Positions 55,966 to 64,000 of a DNA stretch of 64,000 nucleotides are shown here, one piece after another. Every line of letters begins with the position of its first letter. The stretch's first letter is position 1. The DNA is from Henningerozyma blattae CBS 6284. Taxonomy: Eukaryota; Ascomycota; Saccharomycetes; Saccharomycetales; Saccharomycetaceae. Location of the stretch: assembly GCF_000315915.1 (NCBI RefSeq), contig NC_020185.1:2633333-2697332 (forward strand), given 5' to 3'. The notes beneath the pieces were generated by a model. That model saw only the letters and a program-made list of their open reading frames with translations, was not told the DNA's origin and did not search any database. The position numbers and the translations under genes were made by a program.

Positions 55966-56037
55966 GCCATCTTAGTATAGTGGTTAGTACACATCGTTGT
56001 GGCCGATGAAACCCTGGTTCGATTCTAGGAGATGGCA
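55966..56037 (+). tRNA. tRNA-His (anticodon GTG)
   Basis: A 72-base cloverleaf: acceptor GCCATCT/AGATGGC with discriminator A, D-arm TAGTATAGTGGTTAGTAC, anticodon stem CATCG/CGATG with loop TTGTGGC (anticodon GTG), T-arm CCTGGTTCGATTCTAGG. It matches my memory of S. cerevisiae tRNA-His closely. The G at 55965 precedes base 1; the mature G-1 is normally added after transcription by Thg1. A T-rich terminator follows (TTTATTTTTG). Confidence 0.98.
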
Positions 56038-56489
56038 TTTATTTTTGTAAGGATGTTATAAATTTTTTGCTGTAACACTTTTAATCTCTGCCACTCTCAG
56101 TAATATATCTTTTTGCTGCTAGTTTATTACCTACTGTTTATTAAAGTATACAACTATATACCTGAGCCTATGTAAGTTAAATATTATTATTACGTTTCGA
56201 TTTGTTCTCTATATACTTCCATTTTTTGTATTTCGTCCTTTTTGTTTTCTGCTTCTTACTTCTTTGTTCTACCTTAACCCTCTAGTTTATTCTTTTAGCG
56301 TTAGATTCTTAAATAGAATTTATGTTCATGATTCACTTACTTGTTAATCTACATGTTCATTCCGTTATCACGTGATCACAATTTATACACGTGAGTAACG
56401 TAGCTCACACTACGTGACATTTGCTATCTTATTGATAAATACAAATAACTTTATCTATTATCTGATAATTGAATGAATAGTTCTATATT
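56038..56489. other. Spacer between tRNA-His and an LTR
   Basis: About 450 bp. It has two CACGTG motifs at 56369-56374 (within ATCACGTG) and 56388-56393, but no gene. Confidence 0.5.
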
Positions 56490-56963
56490 TGTAGGGATGC
56501 TGGAGGGATTACTTCGCATCGGCTTGAGTTAGTGACGTAACGTGTGGAGCGGCCAGTCACAAGTGGGACGCACTATAACTAGTGGTTACAGATGTATTAG
56601 CTATGTGTCTTTATTAAAAGAATACAAGGGCCTATAGCCTAGGTGTCTACTTACCATAGTAGTGGACAAACGGTTTCAAACGTGAGTCCAGGAGTAATGG
56701 AGAGAAATGGGAGCTAATCGGTTCGGGATGTATTGGTTGGGCCACCAATGAGTAAAAGTATATAAGAGGCAACTGTAGGTCGACGAAGGATCTTCTTGAT
56801 GTTTAAGAGGAACAACTAACAATAGGATAACTAGAGAGTTAGGTAGATTAATAGTTATATATCGTATCAATAAGAAGTTATTGATTATTACATCCTAATA
56901 AGTAACGCTCCGGGTAATAGTTTATACCCGCTGAACCTAATATCCACTGTAGTAATCCCTACA
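56490..56963. mobile_element. Solo LTR, family 5 (TGTAGGGAT ends)
   Basis: A 474 bp element with perfect 9 bp inverted ends, TGTAGGGAT and ATCCCTACA, flanked by the exact duplication ATATT (56485-56489 and 56964-56968). It is less AT-rich than its surroundings. Inside are a TATATAAG box near 56759 and GCTCCGGGTAATAG near the right end. It has no coding region. It differs from the other families in this window. A 64-codon minus-strand frame inside is not supported. Confidence 0.88.
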
Positions 56964-56968
56964 ATATT

Positions 56969-58162
56969 TTAAATTAATGATTCTTAATAATCTAAATAAC
57001 AGTATTAAAGAGTAACTGTTTGATAATAAAATAACTTACAAAAATAAACAGTAAAAAAAAATTATTTCTTTCGGTATTTAGTTTGTATATCCCGTTGTTC
57101 TGTACTTTTCTTATTGATGATAACTTTCTTCTCTCTATTTTGTCATTCTTTTCCCCTAAGTTTATTCACATCTTCTTGCTCATCGAAAAATATACGGAAT
57201 GTAAAAATTTTCACTAGCAGCGAGAGCCAACCACACAACAGTTAGAGTGTTATGTGAATCTCTGTCGAATAAGTTAGTTTAAGTTACCCGAGTGTTAGTT
57301 AAATGAAGAATCGATACAATATTAGTTTATTTCGTTAGAATATCTATTTAGAACATATATCTTCGCAGAATATTCCTCTTGTATAATATGTCTCTGCCGT
57401 CAAACCGTCAACTGTGTTGTGAACTCCCAACTGATGGAGTTTTATTTCAATAATATAATATCGGTTTAGTGCTAGAACCATTATTTTAATCCTATAATTA
57501 TAAAAAAAGTATATATTTTACTGATATTTATAACGAAAAGAAATTCAATGTATCTCAGTAGGTAAATAATCTTCAGTGTGATTTTTCGTAAAGAAGAAAA
57601 ACATTTTACTAGTTTGAAAAGTGACATTGTAAATTATAATGATTTGAAGTCAAAAACTTTACTTCTAAAAAAATAAAACCTCACAATGGTAAAGTCAACC
57701 TAGTGTCATATTCCTACCGATACTATTCCATATGAACTAGAAAAGAAAAAAACAAACTTACGAGCATATTATTTTTGAGAATGTATTATATTTTATAAAG
57801 TTTATAAACTTTTTATTAAAAGCAGAATTATTACATTATTAAATAATATTATGATAGATATTGGCAATTAGTATTTGAGAAAAAGGGGGGCATTAAAATT
57901 AGTTGGAGTTAATAAAAGAATAATGGGAAAATGAATGTAAATTAAAAACCAAAGTAAGAATGAAGAGCAATGAGAAAAGATACGCATATTGATAAAATCT
58001 GGGTGAAAAATCAAAAATAAGTACAGTATGTGGAAGCAGAGTAATAATTATTTGAAAATAATATGAAGCATTATAATTATATTGGATAGTTCTTTTTATA
58101 ATACTTCTAGAATATTATTTAGAATCTAATTTTTGTTCAGGTTCAGCTCCATTGGTACCCAG
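56969..58162. other. Gene-free region downstream of the THI7-like gene
   Basis: About 1.2 kb. It contains a Reb1-like TTACCCG at 57284-57290 and an imperfect inverted pair (CACACAACAGTT near 57231 and CAACTGTGTTGTG near 57408). No gene is seen. Confidence 0.4.
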
Positions 58163-60070
58163 CTACTTCAATGTATGCCCAGCATGCATGTGAGCATGCA
58201 TATCTGAAGATGTGCCGATACTTTCGCTCACGTCATCATTATCTAAAGTCTTTGTTTTGACATTTGCATCCAATTTACTAATTATATCTTCTTCATCATT
58301 AAAAGTGGATTCTGAAAGCATCGATTTGCCGTCATGTTTCATGTGTTTTAAGACCTCATCTTCAGTTAATTGACTGTAAGGGATCATGCCTTTCTTCATA
58401 GCCATTTCATCGGTAAAAGCGCCGTAATAATCAGCATCGTCATGTTTTATTTCTATTTTAGTAGGCCATATCAGGCATAAAATCCAATAAAGGAAGAAAG
58501 ATATTAAAAATGAAAAAAATGAATCACCATAATAGAAGTTAACAATTCCTTTATTACGGAAATAATTATTATTCACCTGCCAAGCAATACCTGGAAACCC
58601 TGGAGTCATACCACAAGCCAAAGCAACATAGGCCTTCCAATTGAAACCTTTTGTATATTTATATTCACCATCGTATATAAAAGCTTGTGCTACTGAGTAA
58701 TTTCTTTTTCTAATTAAGAAATTGTCACAAATCATTATTGAAATCATTGGGGTCATTATAACACCAAAGGCAGAAGTTACGGTTAAGAAAGTTGAAGAAG
58801 AATTATAAAAATTCCAAGGTTGAACAGCAAACGAAAGAGCTGCTGTTAGTAAGGCACCTCTTTTTATATTGATATATTTTGGTAATAGACCAGCCAAATC
58901 CACACCACTGGCAAACCCTGCATTTTCTAAAATATATCCGACCTGGGACATTGCAAAAGAAACTCCACAAAAGAAAGAAGCAGCTCTTGCACCAGCTGAA
59001 TAATTTTCTGTTAACCAATAATTAAAGATATCCATTGGCATCCAGAATTGTTCACCATATAATTTCTCTGAAGTGGAGGCACCAATGATACCAAAGACAG
59101 GTACAAGCGTGGTTGGAATCAAAAGAGCAAAAATTGTCCCCCACCAAATAGCAGGCTGCGACGAAGCAAACCTTGAGTAATCGCTTTGGTTAACAGATCC
59201 TGGAGATACTGAACCAAACCAATAAGAAATCATATAAACCCAGGCCCAAGCCCTGTCTGAGCCTGTTGCAGTAGCGTGTGTCGATTTGAATAAATCACCA
59301 ACTCCATGAGCTTTTGAGCACAGATAAATAACCATCCCCATCATTGAGAAACATGTTGCAATACAAGAGCAGATCAACATGATATTAATTTGGTGTGGTT
59401 TAAATAAGTAACCGATACAACAAATTACTTGAAATAAAATGAACCCGATCAATTCTTTGGTGGTCATATGAACATGCTTTGACAAAGTATTTGGTAAGTG
59501 TAAATAGTGATGAGACCAAGAATCTAGAATCATATTAATACAAAGGCCTCCAACCCAAGCACTTGAACCGTAATTGACAATACTCATAAGGACACGCAAT
59601 AAGATACCAAAGACAGAACCAGAGATCCCAAAAACGAATCTTTGAGATAAAGTAAATCCAATTTTCCAATCGTAACCTGGATATGAGTTTGCTAAAGTAA
59701 ACATGATTGTAACGACATCACCAACAATGAAACTACCAATAGTTTCTGGGTATGAGAGACCTGCCGAAAGACCTGAAGAGGCACTTAACCAAGTCCCCAC
59801 TGAGAATGATAAGACCCCCCAATAAGCGAAGTTTGACCAAAACCCCCAAGTTTGATATTCGGATTTAATTGGCTGGATATCGGGGTTCTTTAAGAAACTT
59901 AATGTTTCTCTTTCATCTAAGGGGATTTCTAAGAATTTGAAACTTTTTGTAAGAAACTGTTTTGTGGAATTGTGTGATTTTCGATTCGAAGTTGAGTGAC
60001 TTGGAGAAAGAGTCGAAGATGTTGCTGTGACAATAGAGGATGTTGTTGATAATTTATTTTCGAACCCCAT
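58163..60070 (-). CDS. THI7: Thiamine/nucleobase NCS1 transporter, Thi7 family
   Basis: A plasma-membrane permease of the NCS1 family. The 635 residues contain about 12 membrane segments and long exact matches to my memory of S. cerevisiae Thi7: FLEIPLDERETLSFLKNPD, QTWGFWSNFAYWGVLSFSVG, NYGSSAWVGGLCINMILDSW, SVSPGSVNQSDYSRF, PMDIFNYWLTENYSAGARA and RKRNYSVAQAFI. This points to the thiamine transporter group Thi7/Nrt1/Thi72 and not to Fur4 or Dal4. An N-terminal Ser/Thr-rich extension of about 40 residues makes it longer than the usual 598. The C-terminus is His-rich (MHAHMHAGH). Paralogue identity is not decidable from the sequence alone. Confidence 0.95.
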   Translation of the reverse strand: MGFENKLSTTSSIVTATSSTLSPSHSTSNRKSHNSTKQFLTKSFKFLEIPLDERETLSFLKNPDIQPIKSEYQTWGFWSNFAYWGVLSFSVGTWLSASSGLSAGLSYPETIGSFIVGDVVTIMFTLANSYPGYDWKIGFTLSQRFVFGISGSVFGILLRVLMSIVNYGSSAWVGGLCINMILDSWSHHYLHLPNTLSKHVHMTTKELIGFILFQVICCIGYLFKPHQINIMLICSCIATCFSMMGMVIYLCSKAHGVGDLFKSTHATATGSDRAWAWVYMISYWFGSVSPGSVNQSDYSRFASSQPAIWWGTIFALLIPTTLVPVFGIIGASTSEKLYGEQFWMPMDIFNYWLTENYSAGARAASFFCGVSFAMSQVGYILENAGFASGVDLAGLLPKYINIKRGALLTAALSFAVQPWNFYNSSSTFLTVTSAFGVIMTPMISIMICDNFLIRKRNYSVAQAFIYDGEYKYTKGFNWKAYVALACGMTPGFPGIAWQVNNNYFRNKGIVNFYYGDSFFSFLISFFLYWILCLIWPTKIEIKHDDADYYGAFTDEMAMKKGMIPYSQLTEDEVLKHMKHDGKSMLSESTFNDEEDIISKLDANVKTKTLDNDDVSESIGTSSDMHAHMHAGHTLK

Positions 60071-60835
60071 TGTATTTTGATTTGTTTTTGGTTCTTCTAA
60101 ATATTTGTAGAGAATATAAATTGATAGACGTCGAGCACAACAACGAAAAAAAAAGATTGTTTAAAATATGAGTTAAACTGAAATGGGCACAAGGGTAGCA
60201 TCGCAATTATCAAATTGTTAATGGAGTTACTCAAAAGGAAAAATAATTCGATTAGATGAGATGAGATAGAAATCAAATTGAAAAAAAAAGCCTAAGTGCG
60301 CAAGTGTATAATAATCAGGAAACTAATAGCTACGTCGAAAAATATTTCACAGTAAAGAACCCTTAGAACTATCTATTTGAATGAGGGAATGGGTATGACA
60401 GGCAAAAAATAGAGAAATGCAGATATATAGAGAATGGCAAGATGTACCTAGCTCCAGGAAGGTGGACACAAGACAATAAAATCGTCGGGCTAAGTACTAC
60501 TGAGGAGAAACTATCATCTTTTCTGGTAAGAATCCAGACAAGTTCCTGACAAATGAATGGCGATGATTAAATCATGGGGGAGTGAAAAGTATTCACACAA
60601 ACATCAGAAAAATATATTCTTATTGCTAGTACCAGACAAAGCTTTGTAAGAAAGGGTCCTACAAAAGAAATTCAAGCTTCATGCTTTGGTACATGGAAAA
60701 AGTATTGCACAGGCCACCTAATATCATATTATTTCTGAATACAGAAATGGCTACCATACTCTGGTTTTACTAACTTTAACTCTCATATTCTTAAATTTAA
60801 TTGTCTTTAATCTATATCGAATACGCCATATTCTG
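60071..60835. other. Region upstream of the THI7-like gene
   Basis: About 770 bp of promoter-type sequence. I see no thiamine-specific element that I could name. Confidence 0.45.
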
Positions 60836-61157
60836 TGTTGTTGAGCCCATTTTTGGGCAAATTCTCGGGCATCGAATTCAATTAGTTTCTTTTTTCTGGA
60901 TATGCGTTGACAAGCAGTTTGCGCGTATGCAACCAGCGGAAATGCGGAATGGATATATTAAGGGTTGGCCGCTAGTATACCTAGGGTTAGTGCTATGGGC
61001 ACAGTAATTGAAAGTTGGGCGGCTACCAAGGATGCACACTATATATAGACGGAACACATTACTATCAGTCATGTATATACTTAAAACTTAGCCGCCAACC
61101 GTTGTGCTTATAGTAACTGATGGGAAAAGTAGTGTGTCACCTTATTGGGAAACAACA
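60836..61157. mobile_element. Possible second Ty3-like LTR
   Basis: Starts TGTTGTTGAGCCCA and ends TGGGAAACAACA, an imperfect inverted terminal repeat over 12-14 bases, 322 bp. The sequence is GC-richer than its surroundings and contains TATATATAG near 61040. Flanks TTCTG and AATGG do not match, so this call is tentative. It ends just before a tRNA-like relic. Confidence 0.4.
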
Positions 61158-61167
61158 AATGGCAGTT

Positions 61168-61240
61168 GATTTCTCGGCCGAGAGACATTTACCGAAAGAG
61201 GTAGAAATCGTGTCGCCATGGGTTCGATTCCTGGGCGATG
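61168..61240 (+). pseudogene. tRNA-like relic
   Basis: An A-box-like CGGCCGAGAGAC (61175) and a perfect B-box GGTTCGATTCC (61221) are 46 bp apart, as in a tRNA gene. The acceptor and T stems do not pair properly, so it is not a functional tRNA by eye. The isotype cannot be told. Confidence 0.35.
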
Positions 61241-61997
61241 CTTATTTGCAAGAGGCTCTCATGTAAAAGCTTAATTAGAAGTTAATACTTTGATGTATTC
61301 ATAAAATTATCTGATTTCCAAATTTATTTTAAGTATTTCTTAGATAATTATGTGGATAATAGTAATTCAAATTTGACCTTGTTATATTACATTGCCTTCT
61401 TATGAATAAGATAAAAATTCCATGATATTAAATATCGACGAATATTTCTCAGTGTTCTTGAATGACAGCTTAGCGAAAAAGTTATTAGCTATTTTTCTGG
61501 TCCTTTAAGATATACAAGTAGAAATATCAAACTTTGAAGTGACAATTTTTTAAGAAAATAATTCAGGTGTCTGATATGTAGTGTAAAAATGATAGGGATC
61601 CAACAGTTTTGAAAGCATATACAAACAATACCCATCATATTGGTGTGTCTACTACAAAAAGTTAGAACGTGCTCTTTATGTTTGACCATACGAGTATTAA
61701 AAATACTAAAATGTGTAACCTTAATGCAAAGAGTATTCTCGTAAAAAAATAGATATAAAAATGCTATAAGTATACTGGTAAAAACAACAGAAAACTTAGG
61801 AATTTTGATCACCTCTGATGGCTTCTGGCTCAGACTGTAAAACATACGTGCAAAAATGTATCTATACTAATTAATGCAGTGTTTTTAATTGTTGCTTATT
61901 AGTTAAAAATCTCCTCTCAGATCCTTAATATATGTTTGTTTTTATAATCTACCAGCATTACTAATATCTCTGATTTTTAAATGCTTGCATTTAGTAT
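61241..61997. other. AT-rich spacer
   Basis: About 750 bp. A 118-codon minus-strand frame at 61489-61845 (start MFYSLSQKPSEVIKIPK) is longer than most random frames here, but it has Phe/Leu/Ile/His-rich random-like composition and matches nothing I recognise. Confidence 0.35.
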
Positions 61998-62431
61998 TGT
62001 TAGATATTTATGGTCTTTATACATAAGACAGTAGATATACTGTTTCAGGATAAAAGAGAGTATAACGTGAAGACACATCGCTAATAAGACCCCCTATTAG
62101 ATAATTCATTGTCACAAAATGGATTACATCTTGTAACTACTGCAGGACATGCTAAGCATGAGAGACAAATAAGTCTAGTAAGGTTAATTAGGTGAAAATT
62201 TTTCACCTATAGCTAACGACGAATTAACTTCTCTTGTCAAAAAAAACAATGTATAAATTGCCAATATTTCAGTCGATATCTAACCTTTATATTTTATATA
62301 TTTTATATAATTTTTATTCCTACTCAAAACGCTTGGAATGTTTCTATTCTATAAAACAATTACTAAAAAAGAATTATTCTCTAAATTATGACTGGCAGCA
62401 ATACCAATACAAAGGATTCTAAGGTCGTACA
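61998..62431 (+). mobile_element. Solo LTR, family 2, copy B
   Basis: Starts TGTTAGATATT and ends GTCGTACA, 434 bp, flanked by the exact 5 bp duplication AGTAT (61993-61997 and 62432-62436). It retains ATGACTGGCAGCAATACC, the gag-start region (MTGSNT). It is the more diverged of the three plus-strand copies. Confidence 0.9.
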
Positions 62432-62436
62432 AGTAT

Positions 62437-62849
62437 TATTGCTCGATTTCAGGATTAAAAAGTTAAGACGTTCGGAATTTGGGGATTCAAAAATAGGAGT
62501 ATATAATGTATATTTAATCACATCTTTAACCTTCTGTGCTTATGTATCTTAGTGGTAGCTGTACACGTTTAATACAAGGCTCGTTTCTATTATCTTATTC
62601 AAGTGAGCTCTGAAATTAATACCTGATGCTTAATTCTCCGTAAATATTAGTACATTATTTTGTCATTCAAGGATGTTTTTCTGTATTTTTTTAATTTTTT
62701 ACTTATTTTTGAAATTATATAATTAGTTGTGTTTTGTTTACAATAAACCAATTATTGAGAAAAAAATTTAAAAATCAAAAATAGTCAACTCAACGAAGAA
62801 AAATTTATAAACTAACAAAAAAACTTTGAACTTTAAAAATTGTAAATGC
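62437..62849. other. Spacer between family-2 LTRs
   Basis: About 410 bp, AT-rich; nothing coding is seen. It is not an internal retrotransposon region, because each flanking LTR has its own target-site duplication. Confidence 0.6.
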
Positions 62850-63282
62850 TGCTAGATATTCATGGTCTTTATACATACAACAGTAGATATACTGATTTAG
62901 GATAAAAGATAGTATAACATGAATACACGTTGCTAATGAAAATGCTAATTAGATAATTCGTTGTCGTTAATTAGTTGACATCATGTAGCTTCTACAGGAT
63001 ATACTAAATATGAGAGGCACATAACTCTTGTGAGGTTAATTAGGTGAAAAATTTTCACTTATAGACGACGATGAATTGACTTTTCTTGTCCAAAAAATAA
63101 TGTATAAATTGCCAAAATTTTAGTCGATATCTAACCTTTATATTTTTATATTTTCTATAGTCTTAATTCCTACTCAAAAGGGTAGGAGGTTTCTATACTA
63201 TAAAATACTTACTACAAAACAGAATTATTCTCTTAATTATGACTAACAGCAATACTAATATTAAGGATTCAAATTTCGTACA
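62850..63282 (+). mobile_element. Solo LTR, family 2, copy C
   Basis: Starts TGCTAGATATT and ends TTCGTACA, 433 bp, flanked by the exact duplication AATGC (62845-62849 and 63283-63287). It is close to copy A, with ATGACTAACAGCAATACT (MTNSNTNIKD) near the 3' end. Confidence 0.92.
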
Positions 63283-63308
63283 AATGCATAGGTTCTGAAA
63301 CAATGAAA

Positions 63309-63694
63309 TGACCAGCGGTCGAACTGCTCAAAATATTGTTGCTCATAGTTTGATTCTTAGTTAAGTAATTTGTTTGAATAATTATTATATTATTATTATA
63401 AAAAATCTCCTTGCTTCTTTCGAAAGGGAATATATAATATATACAGCATATACAATGAACAGTTATAAACTTTTGGGATATTTTCGTGGTAATTTATACT
63501 CCAAAAAGTGGACAGATCCACCATCAACGAATTGATGGTCTGATACTAAAATGGAATCTATTAAATCCTAATGCTTCCTTAATATTACCACCTGGGTGTT
63601 TTAGTAGTAAGGCCACAATTACGACTAAATCCATGCTTTATTAGCTGTTAACACAAATCCACGACTTATGACACATAATGCCACAGCTCTGACA
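63309..63694. mobile_element. Solo LTR, family 3, copy 3
   Basis: Starts TGACCAGC and ends CTCTGACA, 386 bp, nearly 90 percent identical to 44351-44736. Flanks TGAAA and TGAAC are a 5 bp duplication with one mismatch. It begins 26 bp after family-2 copy C. Confidence 0.82.
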
Positions 63695-63734
63695 TGAACA
63701 TATTGAAAATGAATTTGTAATACAGTAGTTTCGT

Positions 63735-63800
63735 AAGTAAGAAACCTCTTACCCTCTTGGGTAGGAATAAAAAGTATGTAAAAGTATATATAAACCACAG
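63735..63800 (-). mobile_element. Fragment related to the family-2 LTR
   Basis: GTAAGAAACCTCTTACCC and TTGGGTAGGAATAAAA match the central part of the reverse-oriented family-2 LTR. The rest up to the window end is not clearly alignable. Confidence 0.4.
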
Positions 63801-64000
63801 TACTTGTCAAAAGAAGTCTACAATTAACATATTGTATTTTAAAAGTAAGCTATAAATTCATCCTCATCGATAACTAAAATTTTCTACTTACTTAGTTTTA
63901 GTTAGTTTACTCTGATACTTCTGTTTAATGCACTCCGTAGCTTTTAACTAGCATACTCAAATTATCGCAGAAAGAATTACCTAATAATGTATTTTATAAG

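Noticed and set aside
56369..56489. ATCACGTG as CDEI of a point centromere
   Set aside because: No CDEIII-like TTCCGAA core follows at the expected 80-120 bp, and the surrounding sequence is LTR and tRNA. A second CACGTG nearby suggests ordinary bHLH sites.
61489..61845. 118-codon minus-strand frame
   Set aside because: No recognisable domain, no conserved start context, and composition typical of random AT-rich sequence.
62437..62849. Internal region of a composite retrotransposon between copies B and C
   Set aside because: Each LTR has its own distinct target-site duplication, and the spacer has no gag or pol.

Overview
The window looks like a yeast chromosome arm from the family Saccharomycetaceae. 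It is AT-rich, the genes are compact and nearly all intronless, the proteins carry long Asn runs, and gene content and order match Saccharomyces cerevisiae. The left 18 kb is a conserved core: AIM18-like (5' end cut off), an NBL1-like small gene, RPN10, the Nudix gene YJR142W, PMT4, MGM101, SCH9, SKN7, FAU1 and a branched-chain aminotransferase (BAT). In S. cerevisiae these genes sit mainly in two paralogous blocks (YHR198-YHR208 and YJR142-YJR148). Here they are interleaved on one track, as expected for a lineage that did not undergo the whole-genome duplication or that sorted its duplicates differently. I cannot name the species.

From about 18.7 to 38.7 kb lie two very large cell-wall adhesin genes, both on the minus strand (about 2518 and 2329 codons). 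Each has a signal peptide, a GLEYA/PA14-type ligand domain with a GLAYP motif, tandem flocculin repeats, a long Ser/Thr or Ser/Ala repeat stalk, flocculin type-3-like repeats and a hydrophobic C-terminal tail suggesting GPI anchoring. Their repeats are nested minisatellites (429/486 bp blocks with 57 bp units in the first; 39 and 21 bp units in the second). The intergenic regions upstream are unusually long (5.5 and 9 kb), resembling FLO11-type promoters.

From 39 to 64 kb the sequence is gene-poor. It holds one Zn2Cys6 regulator, a tRNA-His(GTG), one THI7-like thiamine/nucleobase transporter, a microsatellite with a 20 bp assembly gap, and many solo LTRs. I defined at least five LTR families by terminal motifs and flanking 5 bp target-site duplications. 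No reverse transcriptase or integrase reading frame is present, so these are solo LTRs or relics. A Ty3-like LTR ends 17 bp before the tRNA-His gene, the classic Ty3 position.

Notable regulatory sites are a perfect Rpn4 PACE element before RPN10, adjacent Gcn4 and Leu3 sites before BAT, a Reb1 site before FAU1 and a palindromic ATF/CREB site before SKN7. Functionally the core covers proteasome, mitochondrial DNA, ER mannosylation, TORC1 and oxidative-stress signalling and amino-acid and folate metabolism. The right part is an accessory, probably subtelomeric-like, adhesion and transposon region.
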